In this document: positions 54,484 to 64,000 of the stretch, piece after piece | Layout of the letters: every line of letters begins with the position of its first letter | Numbering within the stretch: the first letter of the stretch is position 1 | From: Isoetes taiwanensis | Lineage: Eukaryota > Streptophyta > Lycopodiopsida > Isoetales > Isoetaceae | Assembly (NCBI GenBank): GCA_021234155.1 | Contig: JAJEKV010000015.1 | Span: 11,428,101-11,492,100, forward strand | Direction of reading: 5' to 3' | Length of the DNA stretch: 64,000 nucleotides | The notes under the pieces: generated by a model | The model's input: the letters and a program-made list of their open reading frames with translations, nothing else | The model's database searches: none | Told to the model about the DNA's origin: nothing | Position numbers and translations under genes: made by a program

Positions 54484-55809
54484 TGATAAGGATTGGAAGC
54501 TAATGCGGATTCAAAGTATAGAAGAATGGCTCCGACCGGGAAACTTCATGGACAAGTAATGCATATACAATAAGATATCATCTATTTATGATACGACTAC
54601 CTTAATTATAACATACGTATGGCCTATGGAATAGGACTACAGGATATCATGTCAAATCTATGGTAGGTCGGAATATACCTTTAGTATATTCCCTAGTCAT
54701 TTCATATTGTTCTTCCAATACAATCGATAATTGGCACCATGATCACAACCAATTCCTCATGTCCATTCTTTAAGATAATGTTTTCTTTATAAATACTCTC
54801 AGTTGGCAGGAGGGTCCCTTTGCTAGCAAAGGGATCCTCCAATCCTTTTTGCTAGAATATGGGACCTTATCTGCCTTCCGGTAGGAGGCAGGGATATATA
54901 TATAAAATCTTACTACTCTACTCTACTCACTAGCCTTAGATCCCTTTTGCTCTTAATTCTTAGTCTGGAATCTTAGTGTTCTTATTACAACCCGGGTTTT
55001 AATATTTGTCTATTGACATATTGCATAAACCTTTAAGGGCAATAACCTCAAGGGTTGATGGTACCTAATTTAATAATAAGTTGATCCATATATATGTGCT
55101 CATATAACTATCCAAATGTTAATAGTGGTCTATGGACATGTTACATAAATTTTTGAAAGCAATAACCTTAGGTATTGGTGGCACATAAACTATGAATAAA
55201 TGGTTTTTATTTACTCAAGGAGATCAAAACAATGACTTACTCTATGGATTATATTTAACATTTTCTAAGGTTTAATAAACATGAAAAATATCTACATTAA
55301 AGGATGAATGCACCAGAAGCATCATTGACTAAACCAAATTCAAGTCTTTCTTTTCTTAATCCTAGTATGGGAAGATAGGACCACAATACACTTGATGGGA
55401 ACCCATACAAAAAACCATTGGGCTTATAATTCATAAAATTGATACATGGAATATTCATGTATCCACGTTGGCAAGCTCGAACTCTATGGTATGAACCCTA
55501 ATCCGACGGAGTGGCTTAACCCTAAAGATATGGCAGAAGTGAACTGATTACATGGCATTTTTCGATCTATTTACAGCTGGTTATATGTGTAACAGAATCA
55601 TTTCTGTTATAAAGGATGAGCTATGCTGGCCGGATCATCAGCCACAAACAGATACAGGTACTAATCTGGCGGCCTAGATTTGATCGTAGCAGTCTTGTAA
55701 GATGAAAATTAAGGCCTAATACATCAGACTAATGGGCGGATTAAGGCATCTAACGAAGTTATACCAGCTATATAAGGATCTAATGCTTATCTACTGCTTG
55801 GAGTTAGAG
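54484..55809. other. Upstream region of the B3 gene and of the SAP-like exon
   Basis: No ORF is supported. It contains a near-perfect palindrome at 54809-54840, TATATATATAAAATC at 54894 and diverged copies of a phrase AATAACCT(C/T)A-GG(G/T)TTG(A/G)TGG(T/C)AC (55040 and 55164, period about 122). Confidence 0.5.
54809..54840. repeat. 32-bp near-perfect palindrome
   Basis: GGAGGGTCCCTTTGCT is followed directly by AGCAAAGGGATCCTCC, its inverse with one mismatch. It could extrude as a cruciform. Confidence 0.85.
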
Positions 55810-56141
55810 ATGGCTGGGCGCCCTGAGGGATCCCAAAACAGGGGCCACACTAGGCATAAACTCATTGAGTTACTGAGAAAGGCAGGGATTGAGCACCCTA
55901 GCCCCCAGCCTTCCAAGACACAGCTAATGGAGCTATGCAAATTGCATAAGATTGATCCTAACAAATGCAGTGCTAGTGGGAGCATCACGAAATTCATCCC
56001 TACTCTCCAGCCATGTTCAAATACTGCTGCAAATATGGGCAAGTCCAAAGAAGTAGCAGGAAAGAGCATGGAGATTGAATATGTAGCTGATTCAGCAAGC
56101 GATGAGGACGATTTTATTGAGGAGGAGATACCACTCAATCA
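55810..56141 (+). CDS. Putative first exon: SAP-like helices and acidic tail
   Basis: From ATG 55810 (MAGRPEGSQN) the frame encodes HKLIELLRKAGIEHP and TQLMELCKLHKIDP, two amphipathic helices of the form seen in SAP DNA-binding motifs, then a Ser/Thr-rich linker and an acidic end (SDEDDFIEEEIPLNQ). A donor-like CAG|GTTTAC falls at 56141/56142, after which the frame soon stops. No second exon was recognised to the right. It may be a host gene, or the missing first exon of a further copy of the ORF1-RT family, whose ORF1 exon 2 begins with a matching splice acceptor. The latter is a guess. Confidence 0.4.
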
Positions 56142-57284
56142 GGTTTACTCATTGTTATATTTCTTGTATTTCTTCTAACTTAGCACAATAGGCATATATT
56201 GGTTTTAGACTGATCTGTCTAGAATACCTCAAGTTGAATATTATTCCGGTTTTATAACTTCGGCAATTACATCATAGGCTAATTAGATCTAATTGGCATT
56301 TAAATTTTTGGGACAGAAATAAACCTTAAGGTTTCTGGTATGAATCTGATTGAATTTAGACATTATCCAGTACTTGTTGTGGTTTATGTTAGGTAGGAAT
56401 GTTAGTTAGGATAAATTGTTGTTATAATCAGCTAGCAGATGCTTCGTGTTCCTGTTTTATGCTTTCTCCTAATTGTATGGTTGTTTATGCTATATTTTTT
56501 AGATGTACCATGCTTGGCATTATATGCTATCTCCTAAGTGCATTCCAGCTGTTTTTCTTGCACAAATCTATAGTATACATATTTTGCATATTAATCTGTA
56601 CTGCGCATTTGACATTTATTAGGCATACTTTAAGAATATGGGCCTGGATCTGCCATTAAATATAACAGTAGGCAATACATTGTAAGGTCTGCATACCTTG
56701 GATTCTGAAGGACACACTGCAGTAGGCAAACATGCTAAATAAAATGCAATATTATTGTGTTTCTATGTGACATGCTGACACTTGATCATTTTTATCCTTG
56801 GGTAAAGGGCTGAAAATGCCAAGAATGATTATAGCTTACCTGCTAGTCAATTTCACTGTTACCCAATAGGCTAACCAGTGATCTGTTTGACTGCAGGTAA
56901 CCAATCATTCTTCTCCCAATCTCTTGTAGTTTGTGGTGGTTGATGGACTTGAAGAATATACTATAACTGATTTCTACACTTTGTGGTTCTATGTAATTAA
57001 TGTTCTTTAACATACTTCAGGTAATATCTTTTGGGTTCCACCCTTAAGTTGTGTTGATTTGATGGCAATAATACTCAATTGTATTTCATTATTTGTACCT
57101 ATTGAATACATTTTAAATCTGCAGTTTTTCTGTTCACTTTTTACTTGCATACTCAGTCTAATTATCTCTTCTTGATTATACTCAACTCAATGGTCTCTAA
57201 GGCTTCCCTTTATAGGGTCAGATAAGTCCAGTAGTTTTTGGCTACTTGGATCCTTTGTCAAATTTTAGGATTTGTCTTAGGCTA

Positions 57285-57288
<4 letters not shown>
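56142..57288. other. No gene recognised
   Basis: T-rich sequence of intron-like composition. It may be the intron or 3' flank of the SAP-like exon. No motif was found. Confidence 0.45.

Positions 57289-57320
<32 letters not shown>
57289..57320. repeat. (AT)16 microsatellite
   Basis: An uninterrupted AT dinucleotide run, followed directly by a T run and repeat copy B. Confidence 0.95.
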
Positions 57321-57323
<3 letters not shown>

Positions 57324-57505
57324 TTTTAGTTTCGCGTAAGCGAAACTGAAGGTTTCGCTTACTCGAAATTTTTTCGACGCCGGAAATTTTTTTTGGACGT
57401 ATTTTTGACGTATTAAACGTCAAATTTGTGCCGTATCAAACGAAAAATACGTATTATGTATAAAACGTATACAGTATTGAACCTATCCCTGGGAGGAGGA
57501 GCTGT
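57321..57505. repeat. Dispersed repeat with CGTAT motifs, copy B (inverted to copy A)
   Basis: AGTTTCGCGTAAGCGAAACT at 57328-57347 is a small hairpin. Downstream are TTTCGCTTACTCGAAA, ACGTATT/GACGTATT phrases and ATTGAACCTATCCCTGGGAGG. The last phrase is the inverse of the start of copy A (CAGGGATAGGTTC). Confidence 0.6.
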
Positions 57506-58750
57506 TGTTCCACCCTGTTCCAGCCAGAAGGATGGAGAACATTAGGGATAGTAGAGCTAGCTATGATCCCGGTTAGTATGTAGATAGCTTGGATTCCTAG
57601 ATAGTCATAGGACTAACCCTTGTATACCCAGAAGGTAGCTAGGATTAACATTTGTATGAGTAGATGTATGGTTAATCTCTATTTTATGTTCTATTCGAAG
57701 TTATAGATGGATGGATGTATAAGGATAGCTTTCTTTCTGTTCCTCTTGTGTTGTATGGGTAAAAGGGGGGTAGAGACCTAAAGGCCATCTAGAAGTAGAG
57801 ATGTTCGTAGATAGAACCCTTAACACCCAGTAAATGCGGCCTGTGCACAAGAGCCAACCTGGCTGAGGATGCTATAATGTGGTTCAGCACCAGATAACGA
57901 GTATGATGGCGAATCGGGGGTGGGGTCTTGCCTAGTGCGGCTACAGGACTTCTACAGTGTGCTAGGCTTATAGCCGGTCACCGTGTGTGGGCCGGGTATG
58001 GGTCTGACACTCTCTGGGCTCAAGGGCCGTGCCTATATGGACGTCCTGGGCTCGAACGGGTTGGTGAGCTGACCTTTAGACTTAGGAGAGTAAGTCGGGT
58101 ACGGATGCGGGGGCCACTGAGGGGGCACGTGTTCTCTAGCACACCCAGGGACCCATCATTCTCGAGGAAGAGATGCCTCTCTGACCTGCCTCATCGGACC
58201 GGGGAGATATAACCCGGAGTAGTCCTGAAAGGTGGTTCCTTGGGACTGCGTCTCCGGAGGGCTACAAGCACGTCATAGCATGATTCAGCCTATCTGCAAA
58301 GTGTGCACATGATGGGCGGATGGAGTGGACTACCCTAGCCATTGTCTTATGCCAGCCAACGCCATGTTATACCTCCGTCTGCTGTTATCTTGAAGCCCTG
58401 ACCATCAGTCACCCCCATGGAGTCTTAGCCCGGGGTAGAGCCTTAGTTATGGTTTGTTATATTGGTATTCTGTTGTTAGTATATTGATGATGATGGGCCA
58501 CTCTTCGTGGTGGTATATTATTTATTAGTATTGTTGCTAGGTGCTAACATGTATATATGCTTCCGCTATATAGGATTCCCATAGAAGGCATGGGACGAAT
58601 GACACCTCCGTATCCTTCATCCGGACACTTAGCCATCACAAGTAGTCCGAGTCAGACGGAGGGCCTTTTCGTGGTGATGGATTCGCCATGGGAGGGGAAT
58701 TTCCCATATTTATACGATGGGAGCATCGTATGGATTCGGGGAGCGTCACA
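57506..58750 (+). repeat. LTR-like sequence ending at a tRNA-Met primer site
   Basis: The stretch ends CGTCACA at 58750, directly before TGGTATCAGAGC, so it is very likely the 5' LTR of a retrotransposon. The start is not fixed; it could begin within 57300-57560. GC-rich sequence with TAG-rich phrases. No second copy exists in the window. Confidence 0.55.
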
Positions 58751-58751
58751 G

Positions 58752-58763
58752 TGGTATCAGAGC
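58752..58763 (+). other. Primer-binding site, initiator tRNA-Met
   Basis: TGGTATCAGAGC is the standard plant initiator-Met primer site. It follows LTR-like sequence. The element body after it shows no gag or pol before the next LTR element, so it is deleted or non-autonomous. Confidence 0.85.
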
Positions 58764-59249
58764 ATGATCTTGGTAGACCAAATCATAGCACTGGCCATGT
58801 CTAACTCGTTAGACCATTTAGAAGTAGAAGACCTCCAATGTAGGAAACTTACACCAAACCCATAACTAGGATGAGTTTTGGCCTAAGTATGCGAGGATTG
58901 AGCCAGTTAAGAAGAAAAATTCCAAATATTAAAGATGAAGTTATGTTGAGTTTTCGGCAGAATGCAGTCCCTTTCTTCCGGAGGCCATAACTTTCTCCAC
59001 GTAGCTCGGATCAACAAGATTTTTGTTCCAGCACGTCGGGCATGGTCCAACTACCCTAGGGGGGTCATCACCCAGTGGAAAAAGGTCGAGGAAGGGCCCC
59101 AAAATCCAACTCGGGTGCCACTTGCATTTTGGCATCTCAGAATCTCAATAGAAACTCGTATAATGCCACCGGCGCCCGACCGTATAAAACGCGTATTTCC
59201 GCCGTATAAAAATTTTTATATTTTTTTTTTTATATATACATATTTTTTT
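58764..59249. other. Remnant body of the first LTR element
   Basis: No recognised ORF. Contains CCGTATAAAACGCGTATTT near 59180, akin to the CGTAT phrases of repeats A and B. Confidence 0.4.
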
Positions 59250-59325
59250 AGCGCTTCGACTCAAATTTGAACCCATGACCTCTCAACTTCAAGCCTAGGT
59301 GCTTATCACCACACCAAGCTCTCTT
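59250..59325 (-). repeat. tRNA-like sequence 1
   Basis: On the minus strand AGCTTGGTGTGGTGATAAGC resembles a pol III A box, and about 35 bases on GGTCATGGGTTCAAATTTGAG resembles a B box. No complete cloverleaf was confirmed, so it may be a tRNA-derived SINE or relic. Confidence 0.45.
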
Positions 59326-59407
59326 GAATGTAATATATACATTTTATATATTTCTTATACACATGTACCGTGTTTCTCTGCATAGCAACTTTGATATAAA
59401 AGTGTAT

Positions 59408-59473
59408 TTTGGGGACTTGAACCCTTGACCTCCCAGCACCCAGCCAAACGCTTTACCAACAGGGTAAGCCTCC
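59408..59473 (-). repeat. tRNA-like sequence 2
   Basis: On the minus strand GCTTACCCTGTTGGTAAAGC then GGTCAAGGGTTCAAGTCCCC, again A-box- and B-box-like with tRNA spacing. It lies about 140 bases from the first and in the same orientation. Confidence 0.45.
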
Positions 59474-59904
59474 TTTTAGTGGACATGATAGTCTCGTACT
59501 ATACTTAACCAATACTGTCACTGTTTCTCTAGAAAGACTCCTGTTTGCCGACTCCAAGTCGGCCGGATTGATGTAGTTAAATGAAATCTAAGAAGTATAG
59601 GGATTTAAGAGAGGAGCATTCCGGGAGTGTGGGATCATTCCGATCCATTTGAAGCCCAACTTGAGTTGGGGCTTGGGCTATCGGTGTTATTATATTTCGT
59701 GTTTATTTGTTTCAGTGTATGCTGCTACAGTTATTCAGTTATTGCCTAAGATACTATGGTTGCATAATAAATATTTCCCATGGTTTACCTTGGTTCATAT
59801 CTTTATCATTTAAATGGTCTATTGCCTACTAAGTACTGTTGCTCATAGATATCTTAGTGCATGAATTGGACTCAGTATTCATAGTAGTACTATTTTTCTA
59901 ACAT

Positions 59905-59916
59905 TGGTATCAGAGC
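59905..59916 (+). other. Primer-binding site, initiator tRNA-Met
   Basis: TGGTATCAGAGC, one base after the LTR end CA at 59902-59903. It fixes the orientation and the LTR border. Confidence 0.9.
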
Positions 59917-60282
59917 AGGAAGATGTCCAGTCGTTTCAGAGCAAGCCTGTTAAGCACAGTGATGACTTTAAGGTGTGAAACTTCGTAAAGTTGCTATATT
60001 TTACCATTTTTTAAAATCTGGATTCGATGGTTTACTAGGATGCGTACGCTAAAGAACTTCATAAAATCGCCAAATTTTGATAATATTGCATCCCAATTAT
60101 AGTAAATTCGCCAAATTAATGGACATTTTACAGTAAAAACCTCAATTTTATGGTAAAACATCTAATTCTATTAAATTCGTTTATATAAAAATGTTGAAAA
60201 AATAGGAAACAATCGCCACCATTTCTATAGTTTAGAAGCAGCTAGAAGATGATAAAGTCATCACTGGTTAAGCAGTGTAGAA

Positions 60283-62064
60283 GTGTTCAAGGGAGGAGCT
60301 GGGTTCCAGGTGTGGAAGGACTCAATCAAACACATTCTGGAAGTAGAAGAATTGTGGGATCTGGTGGATCCAGAAAGTGAAGAAGATCAGAATGAGTTGA
60401 CTGTCATTAGCAGGTCAGAAAGTTCTGTTAATATTCGTGCTAATGAGGATGACACAGGAAATATAAATGCTGCACGGACAGTTTTAAGTGTTGGAGCAGG
60501 AAGGTCTGCATATGCCAGACTCAAAGAAGCTCAGGGCATCATCACTTGCAAGGTGAGTCCTACGATTAGGCTTAAGCTAAGAAATAAGACACCTAGGCAG
60601 ATGTGGAAGTTTCTTCTTAAGCAATTTGAAGAGAAAACGTCATCACAAATAGATCTTCTTGAAAAAGAATTGAGGGGATTGAAATTACAGGAAGATGGAG
60701 ATGTTTCAGAATTTTTCAATAATTTTGATAATATCATAGCAGATTTATCTGGAGCAGGTGTAAGCATATCAGAAAGGAGCCAAGTTCTGCAGATATCAAG
60801 AGCAATAATTGAAAATGATCAGCTAGCTCTATTTATAAGAAATATGAGCAAGACGCGAGAAGAAGCAGAGACTATCCTCAGAACAGAATATGAGCAGAAA
60901 AGAATTACCAAGGGAGAAGAGCCAACTGAGGTACTTTATGCAGGTAATGCTAACAAGGGGAAGTGCTATTACTGCCATGAGTTAGGTCACTTTAAAAGTG
61001 ACTGCCCCAAACTAAATAATGATCAAGCTTGTTATAACTATGGTGGCAAGGGCCATATTGCAGCCAAGTGCTCTTCACCAAAGGATTATGGTAGAGGTAA
61101 GGGGAAAAACTTTAGAGGAGGAAGAAATCAAGCAAACAGGGGTCGAGGAGGAAAAAGGCATGCTTCTGTCAATATAGCACGAGAAAAGGATCAAGAGGAG
61201 AAAGAAGTTGAGGACGAAAACGAGGTAAAATGTGTATTTGCTGTACTTGATAACAAAGATGGAGCTAACATCTCACGTGACGCATTTGTAGTTGATAGTG
61301 GAGCTGAGAGATCAGTAGTTCAATCTACTGATCTACTCAGAAACCTCAGGCAAGTAAATTCTAGAAAGATCCAAGTTGGAAACGGAGATTTGCAGTCAAT
61401 AGAAGGCATCGGTTTGTTACAGCTTACAGATCTACAAGGGAATGTAATTGACATAGAAAATGTTTTGTGCGTTCCAAGCATAATCAAAAACCTGATTTCA
61501 GTCAGTCAGCTTGTAGATTTAGGGTATAGAGTCAATTTTGACTCAATGGCATGTAAAATCTATTTGGATAATGAATTGAAGTTCTTAGCTCAAAGACATG
61601 GAAACTTGTTTCAATTAAATGGTAAAACTGATCTCAGCATATATTCTGTTGATCTGGATGATGTAGAATTATGGCACAACCGTCTTGGGCATACCAACTA
61701 CAATAACATAAAGTATTTAGCAGAAAAGGGATGGATAAAATGTAAACATGAGCGAAAAGAAAAGTTCATTTGTGAAGGCTGTATGATTGGTAAGTTCAGC
61801 AGGCTGCCTTTTATTAAAACCAAACACAGGGCTGAAGATGTCCTCGAGTTAGTTCATACTGATTTGTGCGGGCCATTAAATGTGAAAAGTAGAAACAATA
61901 AGCATTACTTCATAACCTTTACTGATGACTATAGCAGAAGATGTGTTTGTTACTGTCTAGCAAAGAAATTCCCAGGCTATAATAGCCGTGAAACAGTTCA
62001 TAACAGAAGCAGAAAGCCAAACTGGAAAGCAAGTGAAGTGCATCCGATCGGATCGTGGAGGTGA
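60283..62064 (+). CDS. Copia Gag, protease and start of integrase
   Basis: The open frame begins without ATG at GTG 60283 (FKGGAGFQVWKDSI); an ATG near 60249 leads in with a one-base frame difference. The UBN2-type gag core runs to about residue 215 (MWKFLLKQFEEKTSS, FFNNFDNIIADLS). Zinc knuckle CYYCHELGHFKSDC is intact; a second, CYNYGGKGHIAAKC, has Tyr for Cys. Protease motif FVVDSGAERSVV lies near residue 338. The GAG-pre-integrase and HHCC region is WHNRLGHTNY and CEGCMIGKFSRLPF. Integrase core starts ELVHTDLCGPL with FTDDYSRR. The frame shifts at about 61968; the last 30 residues are out of frame. Confidence 0.9.
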   Translation: MFKGGAGFQVWKDSIKHILEVEELWDLVDPESEEDQNELTVISRSESSVNIRANEDDTGNINAARTVLSVGAGRSAYARLKEAQGIITCKVSPTIRLKLRNKTPRQMWKFLLKQFEEKTSSQIDLLEKELRGLKLQEDGDVSEFFNNFDNIIADLSGAGVSISERSQVLQISRAIIENDQLALFIRNMSKTREEAETILRTEYEQKRITKGEEPTEVLYAGNANKGKCYYCHELGHFKSDCPKLNNDQACYNYGGKGHIAAKCSSPKDYGRGKGKNFRGGRNQANRGRGGKRHASVNIAREKDQEEKEVEDENEVKCVFAVLDNKDGANISRDAFVVDSGAERSVVQSTDLLRNLRQVNSRKIQVGNGDLQSIEGIGLLQLTDLQGNVIDIENVLCVPSIIKNLISVSQLVDLGYRVNFDSMACKIYLDNELKFLAQRHGNLFQLNGKTDLSIYSVDLDDVELWHNRLGHTNYNNIKYLAEKGWIKCKHERKEKFICEGCMIGKFSRLPFIKTKHRAEDVLELVHTDLCGPLNVKSRNNKHYFITFTDDYSRRCVCYCLAKKFPGYNSRETVHNRSRKPNWKASEVHPIGSWR

Positions 62065-64000
62065 ATACCTCTCAAGCAAGTTTAAGCACTTTTGTGTTGC
62101 AAATGGTATTAGAAGATAACTAACATGAAGGTACAACCCTCAGCAGAATGGAGTCGCGGAGAGAAAGAATAGAACAATCATGGATGCTGTGAGAACAATG
62201 ATCAAGCACAGTGGTCTACCAAATTATCTTTGGGAAGAGGCGTTGAAGACAGCCGTGCTTATACAAAACAAACTGCCATCAGCTAGCATTCAAGGTAATA
62301 TACCTCAAAATCTCTGGTCAAATTGCCATGATAAGTTAAATTTTGATATGTTCAAGGCATATGGTTGTCTAGCTTACACTCATATACCAACAGAACTTAG
62401 ACAGAAGTTAGACAATAAAGCTATGGTTGGTTACCTTGTTGGTTATGATTCTGAAACAAAAGGATATAGGATTTATATTCCTGAAACAAAAGGTATTGTA
62501 ATAAGCCGTGATGTTATTTTTGACGAGGGAACGCTGTATAAAGATAGATATCCCAAAACAATAGAAACAGTTGAGAAAGCAAAGTCTGATAAAAGGGTAC
62601 AGTTTGAAGTTGATCTTGAGACAGACAGTGACACACCAACGTCCAAAACTGAGATCGCACAAGACAGTGATACACCAACGTCCAAAACTGAGACCGCACA
62701 AGATAATGATACAGACAATGGCAGTAGAAATGAAGGCAACTTAGAAGAACAACATCATGAGACTATGCATACTAAAAGAAGAAAGACACAGGCTGAAAAA
62801 TTGATTGAAGACTTAAAGATAAACATTGACAATTATGGAAGAAACGAGGCTGGGAAAAGCAGGAGGATTGAGCAGGTCGAGTATGATCATGCACAAATTC
62901 TTGCCATCTTGAATGATTATGAATTGCCAAAAGCATATGAAGATGTCCTTAAGTGTGAAGAGAAGGAAAAGTGGATTGAGGCAATAAAAGAGGAACTGGA
63001 GTCCTTTAGCAATACAAATACTTATGAAACAGTGGACTGCCCACAAAATCAGAATATTATAGGGAGCAAATGGCTATTCAAAATAAAGACAAATGCAGAT
63101 GGAAGCCAAAGTTATAAGGCCAGACTTGTGGCACGAGGATGCACACAAAACAAAGGGAAGGATTATGACGAAACTTATTCTCCTATAGTCAAACTAACTA
63201 GCCTGAGATTACTACTCAATATGGCTAATGCTATGGACCTAGAACTCCATCACATGGACGTAAAAACCGCATTTTTAAATGCCAAGCTTGAAGGTAATGT
63301 ATACATGAAGCTCCCATCTGGAATAGAAACACAGGAAAACAAAGTTTGGAAACTCAATAGGGCAGTGTATGGGCTAAAGCAATCACCGAGAGAATGGTAC
63401 ATGTGCATTGATAGTTTTCTCAGGGAGCAGGGATTTGAAAAACTGAAGAACGATGGAAACTTATATAGGTTTCAATCAGGGGAAGATTTTTGTATAATCG
63501 CCCTATATGTGGACGATTGTATCATGGCTGCAAATAGCAAGACCTGCCTAAACAAATGCAAGCATATTCCGATGTCAAGATTCTGCATGACAGATATGGG
63601 AGAATTAAAGCAGTTCCTTGGCATTGAAGTAATCAGAAATAGATCAAAGAAAATTCTGAAATTAAAGCAATGTACGCATATCCAGAACATGCTCAAGAGA
63701 TTTAACATGAATGATGCGCATCCTGTTAAAACTCCAGCAGTACCAGGACATAAATTGACTGATGATGTTCCACTTACGGATGAAGAAAAAATTGAAATGG
63801 AAAAGGTACCATACAGGGCTCTGATCAGTTGCTTGCTATATCTGGCAAATAATACGCGCCCAGACATAGCTTACATAGTTAATGTGTTAAGCAGAAGGTG
63901 CCACAATCCAAGTAAAGCACACTGGTTAGCAGGCAAAAGGGTTTTGAGATATCTAAAGGGAACTGCAGAATATGGAATCACCTACAATAATATAAATTTA
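61969..64000 (+). pseudogene. Copia integrase end and reverse transcriptase (partial)
   Basis: After the shift the integrase core continues with IRSDRGGEYLSS (second Asp) and NPQQNGVAERKNRT (Glu). TAA 62117-62119 and TGA 62126-62128 interrupt it. From there the frame is open to the window end. An acidic linker carries a duplicated SDTPTSKTE phrase (near 62625-62700). RT boxes are GSKWLFKIK, KARLVARGCTQ, HHMDVKTAFLNAKLEG, AVYGLKQSPREWY and catalytic YVDDCIM at 63500. It ends at the start of the connection domain (PDIAYIVNVLSRR). RT makes the cDNA. Only the two stops and one shift prevent a full product. Confidence 0.88.

Larger units (their letters stand above)
59570..64000 (+). mobile_element. 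Copia LTR retrotransposon, cut by the window edge
   Basis: The 5' LTR ends TAACA at 59903 and is followed by an initiator-tRNA-Met primer site. Its left edge is only approximate. Gene order gag, protease, integrase, RT is that of Ty1/copia. RNase H and the 3' LTR lie beyond the window. Breaks are few (a frame change near the gag start, one near 61968, stops at 62117 and 62126), so the copy is young but inactive as read. Confidence 0.85.

Noticed and set aside
57928-58212. 94-aa Arg-rich ORF
   Set aside because: It lies in GC-rich LTR-like sequence just upstream of a primer-binding site and shows no domain.
62408-63867. Minus-strand ORFs under copia pol
   Set aside because: They are shadows of the open pol frame, including a repeat that mirrors the SDTPTSKTE duplication.

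Overview
The window looks like nuclear DNA of a land plant, most likely a seed-free vascular plant such as a fern; that placement is inference. The evidence is one long PLS-type pentatricopeptide-repeat gene, spliced plant genes (a B3-domain gene, a captured ALG2 copy with introns), and a dense, nested load of LTR retrotransposons, LINEs, a CACTA transposon and Penelope-like reverse transcriptases. No rRNA, confident tRNA, CRISPR or prokaryotic signal was seen.

Layout. 1-7742: a decayed LINE split by a 5.6 kb gag-protease-only LTR element (639-6242, TSD GGGAT). 7743-13650: decayed sequence with a histone H3 C-terminal fragment, a 200-bp tandem repeat, a trihelix-factor relic and fold-back repeats. 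13842-16217: an uninterrupted PPR gene with a broken C-terminus. 17523-18450: a minus-strand copia relic. 18674-25875: a full-length LINE with a 16-bp TSD. 26847-40582: a gypsy element with both LTRs and TSD AGGAG, carrying a fold-back MITE and, inside pol, a 5,047-bp CACTA element (31130-36176, TSD TTA) that has captured five exons of the N-glycosylation gene ALG2. 40588-46359: host flank, tandem repeats, a G-quadruplex-prone tract and hairpins. 46360-53305: two homologous ORF1+RT retroelements placed head to head, the right one with an intact reading frame and a phase-0 intron between ORF1 and RT. 53638-54483: a three-exon B3-like gene, convergent with the right retroelement. 55810-56141: a possible first exon with a SAP-like helix pair and an acidic tail. 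57300-64000: LTR sequence, tRNA-like motifs and a copia element running off the right edge.

Most genes here belong to mobile elements and act in cis for them: gag packages RNA, protease matures it, RT/RNase H copies it and integrase inserts it. Host candidates are the PPR gene, the B3 gene and perhaps the SAP-like exon. The strongest items for follow-up are the divergent intron-bearing RT pair and the ALG2-capturing CACTA element, whose empty site restores the gypsy reading frame.
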